NCBI RefSeq assembly: GCF_049651565.1
Contig: NZ_JBASCI010000286.1
Span: forward strand, 1-12,001
Length of the DNA: 12,001 nucleotides
Source of the DNA: Brooklawnia sp049651565
GTDB taxonomy: Bacteria > Actinomycetota > Actinomycetes > Propionibacteriales > Propionibacteriaceae
Direction: 5' to 3'
The notes beneath the pieces were generated by a model, which saw only the letters and a list, made by a program, of their open reading frames with translations, was not told the origin of the DNA and made no database searches. Positions 6,542-11,888 of this stretch are shown here, piece by piece. The stretch's first letter is position 1. Each line of letters starts with the position of its first letter. Made by a program: the position numbers and the translations under genes.

Positions 6542-8197
6542 GTGAGCCTGAGCCTGGCCGAGCGAGTCAGCGGCGCCGTCGACCGGCTGCCGCGCGTCCC
6601 GGTGCAGCAGACCCCCGGCACTCTGGCCCGGCCGTTGCTGTCGACGATCGAGCGGCTGGACGACGCGGCTGTGCTGCGCGCCGACCGTTGGCTGAGCTGG
6701 CTGGTCACCATCGTGATCGGGGTGTTCGCGTTCGCGATCCGGCTGGTCGACCTGGCCGAGCCGACCAACCTGGTCTTCGACGAGACCTACTACGCCAAGG
6801 ACGCCTGGGCGTTGCTCAACTTCGGCTATGAGGTGAACTGGCCCGAGGACGCCAACGACCAGATCGTGGCCGGCACCACCACCAACTGGGAGTCCGGCGC
6901 TGCCTTCGTCGTCCACCCGCAGTTGGGCAAGTGGCTGATCGCCATCGGCATCCACTTCTTCGGCATGAACAGCTTCGGCTGGCGGATTAGCGCGGTGGTC
7001 TTCGGGACACTGCTGGTGATGGCGACCATCCGGATGGCCCGTCGACTGGCGCGGTCGACGCTGATCGGGGCGATGGCGGGGCTGCTGCTCACCGTCGACG
7101 GCCTCAGCTTCGTGATGAGCCGCATCGCTCTGCTCGACGTCTTCCAGGCCACCTTCACCGTGCTGGCGGTGGCCTGCCTGGTCGCCGACCGGGACTGGTT
7201 CCGGGCTGCCCTGGCCGAGCACCTTCGCCGCCACGGACTGGCCGATCTGGGTGGCGGTTATGGTCCGCTGCTGCTGTGGCGTCCCTGGCGGTGGGCCGCC
7301 GGTGTCGGGTTCGGGCTGGCCATCGCCTGCAAGTGGAACTCGGTCTATGTGCTGGCCGCGATGGGCGTGCTGGTCGTGGTTCATGACATCAGCTCGCGCC
7401 GCACCGCGGGTGCCGGCTGGAGGTCGTTCCGCGCCCTGTTCATCGACGCACCGATCGCCTTCGTCGCCCTGGTGGTCACCGCGCTGGTGGTCTACGTGGC
7501 GAGTTGGTGGTCGTGGCTGCGCACGTCCGGTGGTTGGGGACGCGATTTCGGTGTCCGCAACCCCGACGACTTCTGGGTGCGGCATGTCGGCGACGGGCTT
7601 GGCTCGCTGGTGCACCACCACAAGGAGATCTTCGGCTTCCACACCGGGGAATGGATCGCCGGCCAGACCCACGTCTACGAGTCGCACCCGTTCCAGTGGC
7701 TGGTGATGGGACGCACCATCGGTATCCACGCCGAGAACGACATCGCCGCCGGGGTGGACGGCTGCCCGGCCGCCAGCGGCGAGACCTGCGTGCGGATCAT
7801 CTCCGGCATGGGGACGCCGCTGCTGTGGTGGCTGGCGTTGGCGGCGATCCTGGCCGGGCTGGCGTTGTGGTGGCTCGGCCGCGACTGGCGGTTCGCGGTG
7901 CCTCTGGTGGCCGGGCTCACCCCGTGGCTGGCGTGGATGCCCAACGCGGAGCGTCCGCTGTTCTTCTTCTACGCGATCGTCATCATCCCGTTCACCGCCA
8001 CCGTACTGGCGATGCTGCTGGGCAAGGTGCTGGGCCCGGCCGACGCGGGCCGGCGGCGCCGCCGCGGTGCCATCGCCGTCGGGACGATCATGGTGGCCAT
8101 CGTGGTGAACTTCTGGTTCATCTACCCGGTACTGACCGCGCAACTGATGACCAGGGACGCCTGGGAGTTGCGGATGTGGTTCGGCAGCTGGATCTGA
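6542..8197 (+). CDS. pmt: Polyprenyl-phosphate-mannose protein O-mannosyltransferase (PMT family)
   Basis: A 551-residue GT39-type membrane enzyme that moves mannose from polyprenyl-phosphate mannose to Ser/Thr of secreted proteins on the outer face of the membrane, in step with Sec export in mycobacteria and corynebacteria (Rv1002c in M. tuberculosis). The catalytic acidic pair is in the first loop after TM1: LVFDETYYAKDAW, Asp80-Glu81. The following loop has VHPQLGKWLI, the next helices SRIALLDVF, and further on CKWNSVYVLAAMG, all typical of actinobacterial PMTs. The C-terminal PMT_4TMC region contains NAERPLFFFYAIVIIPF. About ten or eleven hydrophobic helices are present; length is normal. 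The start is GTG at 6542, chosen for the TAGGAT box 6 nt upstream. It diverges from rsmI, as the tatD/rsmI/PMT cluster does in other actinobacteria. It uses a lipid donor made from the same isoprenoid pool as IspE feeds. Confidence 0.95.
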   Translation: MSLSLAERVSGAVDRLPRVPVQQTPGTLARPLLSTIERLDDAAVLRADRWLSWLVTIVIGVFAFAIRLVDLAEPTNLVFDETYYAKDAWALLNFGYEVNWPEDANDQIVAGTTTNWESGAAFVVHPQLGKWLIAIGIHFFGMNSFGWRISAVVFGTLLVMATIRMARRLARSTLIGAMAGLLLTVDGLSFVMSRIALLDVFQATFTVLAVACLVADRDWFRAALAEHLRRHGLADLGGGYGPLLLWRPWRWAAGVGFGLAIACKWNSVYVLAAMGVLVVVHDISSRRTAGAGWRSFRALFIDAPIAFVALVVTALVVYVASWWSWLRTSGGWGRDFGVRNPDDFWVRHVGDGLGSLVHHHKEIFGFHTGEWIAGQTHVYESHPFQWLVMGRTIGIHAENDIAAGVDGCPAASGETCVRIISGMGTPLLWWLALAAILAGLALWWLGRDWRFAVPLVAGLTPWLAWMPNAERPLFFFYAIVIIPFTATVLAMLLGKVLGPADAGRRRRRGAIAVGTIMVAIVVNFWFIYPVLTAQLMTRDAWELRMWFGSWI

Positions 8198-8207
8198 CCA
8201 ACGAGAA

Positions 8208-8248
8208 ACAACCGGGGCGACCCACGTGTGCTGGACCGCCCCGGTTGT
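8208..8248. terminator. Perfect 12-bp GC-rich hairpin, probable intrinsic terminator
   Basis: ACAACCGGGGCG (8208-8219) pairs perfectly with CGCCCCGGTTGT (8237-8248) across a 17-nt loop that contains CACGTG. It begins 10 nt after the mannosyltransferase stop. Read on the minus strand it is followed by a T-rich stretch (TTTCTCGTT), so it suits the carotenoid/MFS direction best, but its place between convergent units suggests it works in both. Confidence 0.75.
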
Positions 8249-8261
8249 GCGGGTCGGGTGT

Positions 8262-8470
8262 TGATCAGCCTTGCGTCGGCGAGCTGGGCCAGGCTCTGGC
8301 CCTTGGTCTCCGGCGCCGCCCTGCGCGGTGGTCAGCCGAGTTCTTGCTGCAGAGTGCCGGTCACCGGGCCGATGACACCCAGGATCCAGGCATCGACGAA
8401 TGTCCCGCCGGCCAGCACCGCAACTATTCGGACCAGGAACCGCCTTGTTGAGAGCGTCCGCCGGGGACAC
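8262..8470 (-). pseudogene. Remnant of an MFS sugar-porter-type transporter
   Basis: On the minus strand, GTG at 8468-8470 reads VSPADALNKA; a 1-nt frame change then continues as RRFLVRIVAVLAG and GGTFVDAWILGVIGPVTG, a typical first helix of MFS sugar/metabolite porters (usual form GGxFLDGYxLGIIGP). It stops at TGA 8332-8334. Immediately downstream, in the same frame, comes RAAPETKGQSLAQLAD (8322-8275), which is the very end of this family (PETKGRSLEEI, after TM12). Around 400 residues between the two ends are gone, so this is a transporter with its core deleted, plus an N-terminal frameshift and an internal stop. It starts 17 bp after crtEb and was probably the last gene of that operon; the hairpin at 8208-8248 would be its terminator. 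It has no function now. Confidence 0.75.
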
Positions 8471-8487
8471 GCGGCCCGCCTGGTAGC

Positions 8488-9363
8488 TCAGAGGACGGTG
8501 CGCTGGGCGAGCACTCCGATGGTGAGCGCCGCGCCGACGGCGTAGTTGATCCACAGGAACCGGCGCCAGCCCCGGTTGGCCTGTTCGGCGTCGGGGTCGG
8601 TCAAATGACGGAATGGCAACACCATCAACAGGTACGGGATGACCAGCACCGCGGTCCAGGCCACCGCACCGCCCGCCAGCACCAGCAGCAGCGCCGCGGT
8701 CGCGTAAAGCCCGAGCACCAGGCCGATGGTGCGGCGGGCACCCAGCACGGTGGCGACCGAACCGATCCCGGCCTGCCGGTCGGCGGCGATGTCCTGCACC
8801 GCTCCGAAGGCCTGGCTGGCCATCCCCCAGGCGAAAAAGGCCGCCAGCACCAGCGCCACCGAAGCGGTGATCGGGGCGTCGCTCAGCACCCAGCCGTAAA
8901 CGGCCGGCCCGACGAAGTGGGTGGCCGAAGTGGCCGAATCGAGTACCGGCCGCTCCTTGAACCGCAGCCCGGGCGCCGAGTAGGCGACCACCGCGAACAG
9001 CACCACCACCAGCACCACGTTGGCGGCCAGGTCACCCTGCGTGAGCAGCCAGACCGCGCCCGGCACCGGCAGCAGCACCGACGTCCAGAGCAGGACGCGC
9101 AGCCTGGATCGCTGCAGCAGGGCACCCTCGACGCCGCCCTTGCGCGGATTGGCCAGGTCGGACTCGTAGTCGAAGACGTCGTTGACGCCGTACATCAGCA
9201 GGTTGTACGGGATGAGGAAGAAGACCACGCCGACCCAGAAGACCGCGTCGGCCCGTCCGGTGGCCAGCAGCCACGCCATCGCGAACGGGTAGGCGGTGTT
9301 GACCCACGACAGCGGACGCGACGCCAGCACCAGGTCCTTGACGACCGAGCCGATCCGGTTCAC
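8488..9363 (-). CDS. crtEb: UbiA-family prenyltransferase, lycopene elongase type
   Basis: A 291-residue membrane prenyltransferase of the UbiA superfamily. The first Asp-rich, Mg-diphosphate-binding motif is NDVFDYESD at 61-69 and the second is DIAADRQAGIGS with Asp191 and Asp195; YSAPGLRFKERP (128-139) is also typical, and about eight or nine helices follow. Given the crtYe/crtYf/crtB neighbours, the likely role is CrtEb: adding dimethylallyl units to lycopene to make C50 precursors (flavuxanthin in Corynebacterium glutamicum, from DMAPP). The start is GTG at 9361-9363, overlapping the crtYf stop by 4 nt. Other UbiA activities (menaquinone-type) fit the fold but not the neighbourhood. It is intact, though the operon upstream is broken. 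Confidence 0.9.
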   Translation of the reverse strand: MNRIGSVVKDLVLASRPLSWVNTAYPFAMAWLLATGRADAVFWVGVVFFLIPYNLLMYGVNDVFDYESDLANPRKGGVEGALLQRSRLRVLLWTSVLLPVPGAVWLLTQGDLAANVVLVVVLFAVVAYSAPGLRFKERPVLDSATSATHFVGPAVYGWVLSDAPITASVALVLAAFFAWGMASQAFGAVQDIAADRQAGIGSVATVLGARRTIGLVLGLYATAALLLVLAGGAVAWTAVLVIPYLLMVLPFRHLTDPDAEQANRGWRRFLWINYAVGAALTIGVLAQRTVL

Positions 9364-9668
9364 CGGCGATCCCCTCCCCTGTCCCGTGCCAGCCGCACGA
9401 ACAGCAGTGGCCCGCAGAACGCGGCCACCAGCGCGTAGCTGAAGTCCTCGATCGGAGCCTGCCAGATCCGCAGCCCCAGCAGCGTCGACTCGTCGTAGGC
9501 CACGATCCCGCCGGCGATGATCAGCGAGTCGAAGACCGCCGTCATCGCCAGCAGCACCACCATGGTGAGCAGCAGCGTCGGCCAGTCAAGCCGCCCGGGA
9601 CGGGTGAACAGCAGGGTCGCGAGCGCCGCGATCGTCATCATGCCGAGGTTGAGGACGAGGTAGGTCAC
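9360..9668 (-). CDS. crtYf: C50 carotenoid epsilon/lycopene cyclase subunit, CrtYf type
   Basis: A 102-residue, three-helix subunit of the heterodimeric CarR/CrtYe-CrtYf cyclase that closes the end rings of C40/C50 carotenoids in the membrane. Family marks: the VFDSLIIAGGIVAYD stretch with Asp47, and the PIEDF motif at 72-76 matching the PxE(E/D) signature of the partner. The start is GTG at 9666-9668, overlapping the crtYe stop by 4 nt; the open frame runs upstream through crtYe, but that part is not coding. Its own stop overlaps the crtEb start by 4 nt. Which subunit is e and which is f is assigned by order, as in C. glutamicum (crtYe-crtYf-crtEb). Confidence 0.9.
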   Translation of the reverse strand: MTYLVLNLGMMTIAALATLLFTRPGRLDWPTLLLTMVVLLAMTAVFDSLIIAGGIVAYDESTLLGLRIWQAPIEDFSYALVAAFCGPLLFVRLARDRGGDRR

Positions 9669-9976
9669 CGCTGCCTCCAGATACCAACCAGCCCGTGGAC
9701 GGTCATCGCCGACTGCATCAGCAGCACCAGGAAGACCGGCTCCTCCACCGGCACGTCGGGCGCCAACTCCAGGGCGAGCAGGAAGTTCGTCTGCCCGGTG
9801 AAGAAGATGCCCAACCACACCCCCAGCACGTCCCAGACCAGGAAGAACGCCACCCCAAGCAGCATCGTGACGGCGGCTGCCCGGGCGTCCCGCCACCAGA
9901 ACAGCCCGAACCGCCGATCCAGCAGGAGCAGGCAACCGATCGAGATCAGCAGCAGCAGCAGGTAGAGCCCGGTCAT
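9665..9976 (-). CDS. crtYe: C50 carotenoid epsilon/lycopene cyclase subunit, CrtYe type
   Basis: A 103-residue, three-helix cyclase subunit, partner of the next gene. Marks of the family: FFLVWDVLGVWLGIFFTG with Asp49, GQTNF (61-65) and the PVEEP signature at 76-80, whose acidic pair is required in this cyclase family. The ATG at 9974-9976 is chosen because it overlaps the crtB stop (9973-9975) as ATGA, the same 4-nt coupling seen at the next two joints; a GTG at 9986-9988 in frame would add four residues inside crtB and is less likely. Together with CrtYf it forms rings on the CrtEb product. Confidence 0.9.
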   Translation of the reverse strand: MTGLYLLLLLISIGCLLLLDRRFGLFWWRDARAAAVTMLLGVAFFLVWDVLGVWLGIFFTGQTNFLLALELAPDVPVEEPVFLVLLMQSAMTVHGLVGIWRQR

Positions 9977-10203
9977 CCGGCCGCCCACTGGTGGGGGTCG
10001 CGGACGGTCAGCCCCCGGGCCGCGTAGGCCATCTTGGTCGGCAGCGGCACCCGGGCGCGTCCGGTGAAGACGTCGTAGTCGCGCTGCTCAATCCGCTCGA
10101 GGATCCGCGAGTACAGGATCCGGGCGATCGCCACGCACCTTGCCGATTCCAGCGGCATCATCGCGATGCCTGCATCGGCCTGCCGGTACAGCTCGCGATT
10201 GCG
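9973..10203 (-). pseudogene. crtB: Phytoene synthase, 3' fragment (about 75 codons)
   Basis: The C-terminal end of phytoene synthase, the head-to-head condensation of two GGPP that commits to carotenoids. Visible are RELYRQADAGI, then the conserved core SARCVAIARILYSRILERIE, YDVFTGRARVP and KMAYAARGL, ending in TGA overlapping crtYe. The rest of the ~300-residue protein, including both Asp-rich DxxxD motifs, is absent. Upstream of about position 10203 the sequence is a different gene in another frame with different codon use. An in-frame ATG at 10243-10245 exists, but its first ~14 residues are just the neighbour's sequence read off-frame. The product would be inactive, so carotenoid synthesis needs another crtB copy. 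The join lies somewhere in 10190-10215. Confidence 0.85.
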
Positions 10204-10426
10204 TTTGAGTGAGGGCTTCCAGATCGCCCGCCTCGATGCTCTCAACGAGCGCCTGGTAGGCCAGGGCGCGGATGCCCTTGAGGCGGGCGCGCTGCACGGT
10301 GACGCCGAACGTGTTGACGACCTGCTGGATGGCCGCTTCGATAGCGGGCAGGGCCTCGTCGAACGTGGCAGCCTCCACGGTCTCGATGGGCTTCAGGGAC
10401 TTGGGGGCAGTGGGTTTGGTGGCCAT
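10088..10426 (-). CDS. Small helical protein of unknown family, reading out of frame into crtB
   Basis: ATG at 10424-10426 with GAAAGG (10436-10441) 9 nt upstream. The first ~76 residues look real: a short Lys/Pro-rich lead (MATKPTAPKSLKP), then an almost wholly amphipathic helical stretch with FDEALPAIEAAIQQVV, QRARLKGIRALAYQAL and IEAGDLEALTQTQ. I do not recognise the family; it recalls phasin-like helical proteins, but that is only resemblance. From about position 10200 the frame runs through crtB out of register for ~36 Arg-rich residues to a stop at 10088, so the natural 3' end is missing or replaced. The LexA-like box at 10457-10472 lies 30 nt before the start, suggesting DNA-damage control. 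It belongs to the foreign segment that broke crtB. Confidence 0.55.
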   Translation of the reverse strand: MATKPTAPKSLKPIETVEAATFDEALPAIEAAIQQVVNTFGVTVQRARLKGIRALAYQALVESIEAGDLEALTQTQSRAVPAGRCRHRDDAAGIGKVRGDRPDPVLADPRAD

Positions 10427-10435
10427 GATGTGGAA

Positions 10436-10441
10436 CCTTTC
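10436..10441 (-). promoter_or_regulatory. Ribosome binding site of the small helical protein
   Basis: On the minus strand GAAAGG lies 9 nt before the ATG at 10426. It picks that start over the longer in-frame upstream start at 10510, which would read across the LexA-like box. Confidence 0.55.
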
Positions 10442-10456
10442 AGGAGTGGAGCTGGC

Positions 10457-10472
10457 TCGAACGTTTGTTCGG
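10457..10472 (-). promoter_or_regulatory. LexA/SOS-box-like operator
   Basis: TCGAACGTTTGTTCGG matches the mycobacterial/actinobacterial SOS box TCGAAC-N4-GTTCGA at every fixed position but the last (G for A), with a perfect CGAAC-N4-GTTCG inverted repeat. It ends 30 nt upstream of the small helical protein gene, where LexA binding would block its promoter. Confidence 0.6.
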
Positions 10473-10699
10473 GTAGTTGAACCATGCCGCACCCTCACGA
10501 GCGCATCCAAGAGCGTTCTTGAGTCGGGCGTGTAGAGCGTTGCGGCGCTGTCGGGAACGGTCCCTTCCGGAACTCGCGCCGGTGAAGGGGGTGCGGTTGC
10601 GACCTACTCCGGCCCCCGTCAGGAGCGCGGTGGTAAGCCCGTTCGCCGTGCGCGGTATGTCCTAAGGGAGAGTCCGCCGTGTGACGGGCACAATGAATC
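10473..10699. other. Divergent intergenic region
   Basis: Lies between the minus-strand helical protein gene and the plus-strand membrane protein gene. Apart from the LexA-like box at its left edge, no RNA gene, clear promoter or conserved coding frame was recognised; short open frames on both strands here are Arg/Pro-rich and look like chance. Confidence 0.4.
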
Positions 10700-11449
10700 A
10701 TGACCTTGTTGGAGCGCGCGCGTGACCTCGCCACGAAGCATGTGGCGCTAACAGTCTCACTGTCACTCGCGGTTCTCGTCGTGCTGCGCGCGCTGTACTT
10801 CGCAAGGTTCGACCTGCCGGTTGCGTTTGCCGTGTTGACGCTTACTAACCAGGCAACGCTTCTCATCACGACGCTCGCACTGTTTCTGGTCGTCGGACTC
10901 CCAGTCGTTTGGGTGTTCGATCCAGGAGGTTACGTGAATCGTGTCCATGAAGCTGGTGCGCCCCGCGCGATCGTCTTCGGCACCACTATCGCGGTTACTG
11001 CGCTGCTTCCCTTGATCTACGGGTCCTTCATGACTCCGATTCTTGTAGCGCTGGTGACTATCGCTTTGATCGGGGTGATTGTCGGGAAGATATTGAGGGC
11101 GCGACGGCGCAAACCTCGTCCCAAGTCGAAGAAGAATCGCGGGGCGTGGGCAGCGGGGCTTGCAATCGGAACGGTCGTCGTTGTGCTCCTTGGCCAGCCT
11201 TGGATGCCATCCGAACAGATAACGACTACGTCATCGGGTGACACCGTTGCGGGCTACGTCGTCGGCGAACAGGCTGGTCAGCTACTTCTGCTTGATCGCA
11301 GCCGTAAGCCGGTTTGGATCAAGGTATCTGACATCTCAAGCCGTGAAGTCTGTGAGATCAACTGGCTTCCACCGGACCTGCGCTGGATTGCCACTCCCGT
11401 TTTCCGGGCTGGGGGCGCACCGACGCCAGTCGAATGCGCCAAAGAGTAG
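10700..11449 (+). CDS. Four-helix membrane protein with extracytoplasmic domain, unknown family
   Basis: A 249-residue protein I do not recognise. Hydrophobic helices lie at about 17-35, 45-72, 92-125 (possibly two) and 151-168. A basic cytoplasmic loop with RARRRKPRPKSKKNR sits between the third and fourth. By the positive-inside rule the last ~80 residues (after QPWMPSEQ) are outside; they are polar and contain two Cys (SREVCEI and PVECAKE) that could form a disulphide, with a beta-rich look (VAGYVVGEQAGQLLLLDR). Codon third positions are visibly more A/T-rich than in the chromosomal genes to the left, a sign of transfer. ATG at 10700 has no strong Shine-Dalgarno. It resembles accessory or defence-island membrane proteins only in a general way. 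Confidence 0.7.
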   Translation: MTLLERARDLATKHVALTVSLSLAVLVVLRALYFARFDLPVAFAVLTLTNQATLLITTLALFLVVGLPVVWVFDPGGYVNRVHEAGAPRAIVFGTTIAVTALLPLIYGSFMTPILVALVTIALIGVIVGKILRARRRKPRPKSKKNRGAWAAGLAIGTVVVVLLGQPWMPSEQITTTSSGDTVAGYVVGEQAGQLLLLDRSRKPVWIKVSDISSREVCEINWLPPDLRWIATPVFRAGGAPTPVECAKE

Positions 11450-11487
11450 CCCGGCGAGCGTGCGCGGGTATGAGGCCTTGTCTGGCT

Positions 11488-11519
11488 GAGCGAGCCTAGA
11501 CCGCTGATGCGGCTTGCTC
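11488..11519 (+). terminator. Stem-loop after the membrane protein gene
   Basis: GAGCGAGCC (11488-11496) can pair with GGCTTGCTC (11511-11519), 9 bp with one G-U, and an inner CCGC-TGAT-GCGG can form inside it. It lies 38 nt after the stop at 11449. No T-run follows, so it may be a weak terminator or only a structure. Confidence 0.35.
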
Positions 11520-11522
11520 CGG

Positions 11523-11528
11523 GATACT
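11523..11528 (+). promoter_or_regulatory. -10 box of the small membrane protein (leaderless)
   Basis: GATACT resembles the TATAAT-type -10 and ends 7 nt before the GTG at 11536, the leaderless spacing also seen at rsmI and the mannosyltransferase. No Shine-Dalgarno precedes this GTG. Confidence 0.4.
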
Positions 11529-11535
11529 GGGCACT

Positions 11536-11784
11536 GTGAACAGCATCGATCCAGCGCAGGTGATTGACGCTGCTTCGAAGACGCTCGCCGCCATCGTTTC
11601 GCTGGTTGGGCTGGTTGTGGCCATCAGCCAGTGGACTCGTCCTGCCGTTCTAAAGCGCCGTGTGAAGTGGCTCCAGGAGACGATTGAGCATGAGCAGAAC
11701 GAGGCCCGATTGGCGACGCTGAGGACGATCCTCCACAACGCCAACGCCTCTCTTGTTGCCGGGATGCTGGCTCATCACATTTGA
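11536..11784 (+). CDS. Small single-helix membrane protein, possibly cut by the IS
   Basis: An 82-residue product: a short N-terminus, one hydrophobic helix (about 16-33, TLAAIVSLVGLVVAIS), then a charged coiled-coil-like segment (RRVKWLQETIEHEQNEARLATLR) and a final semi-hydrophobic piece ending LVAGMLAHHI. Family not recognised. Start GTG at 11536 is supported by the -10-like box 7 nt upstream. It stops at TGA 11782-11784, immediately where the insertion sequence appears to begin, so the natural protein may have been longer and now be truncated. Codon use matches the foreign membrane protein gene 86 bp to the left, same strand, so the two may be partners of one accessory locus. Confidence 0.55.
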   Translation: MNSIDPAQVIDAASKTLAAIVSLVGLVVAISQWTRPAVLKRRVKWLQETIEHEQNEARLATLRTILHNANASLVAGMLAHHI

Positions 11785-11833
11785 GGGTGTAGAGGCGGGG
11801 TGATCACGGCGGCGCGTCGGTCCGCGGATGAGG

Positions 11834-11888
11834 GTCGAGGCCTCCCGAAGATGGAAGTTCTCACACTCACCATCCGGAAGACCTCGAC
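11834..11888 (+). repeat. Imperfect hairpin ending at the transposase start codon
   Basis: GTCGAGG (11834-11840) pairs perfectly with CCTCGAC (11882-11888) and GATGG (11850-11854) with CCATC (11870-11874), with partly pairing bases between and a 15-nt loop. The right arm touches the GTG at 11889 and covers the place of a ribosome binding site (GGAAG at 11876-11880), as expected of a structure that silences transposase translation from outside transcripts. Confidence 0.6.

Noticed and set aside
4358..6831. Two long plus-strand frames opposite rsmA, tatD and rsmI
   Set aside because: Both are antisense to genes with complete catalytic motifs and have no recognisable content.
6293..8554. 753-codon open frame on the minus strand
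   Set aside because: It is opposite the O-mannosyltransferase and parts of rsmI and the MFS remnant; the composition is Arg/Pro/His/Gln-rich with no domain, a shadow of high-GC coding.
8605..9438. 277-codon plus-strand frame opposite crtEb
   Set aside because: His/Gln/Arg-rich shadow with no motif.
9669..9935. Longer CrtYf start
   Set aside because: The added part is CrtYe sequence read in the wrong frame; the 4-nt overlap start at 9668 matches family length.
9977..9988. GTG start for CrtYe four codons upstream
   Set aside because: Possible, but the ATG at 9976 gives the same ATGA/GTGA coupling as the other joints.
10495..10869. 124-codon minus-strand frame at the divergent region
   Set aside because: It overlaps the start of the membrane protein gene, has no ribosome binding site and no protein-like pattern.
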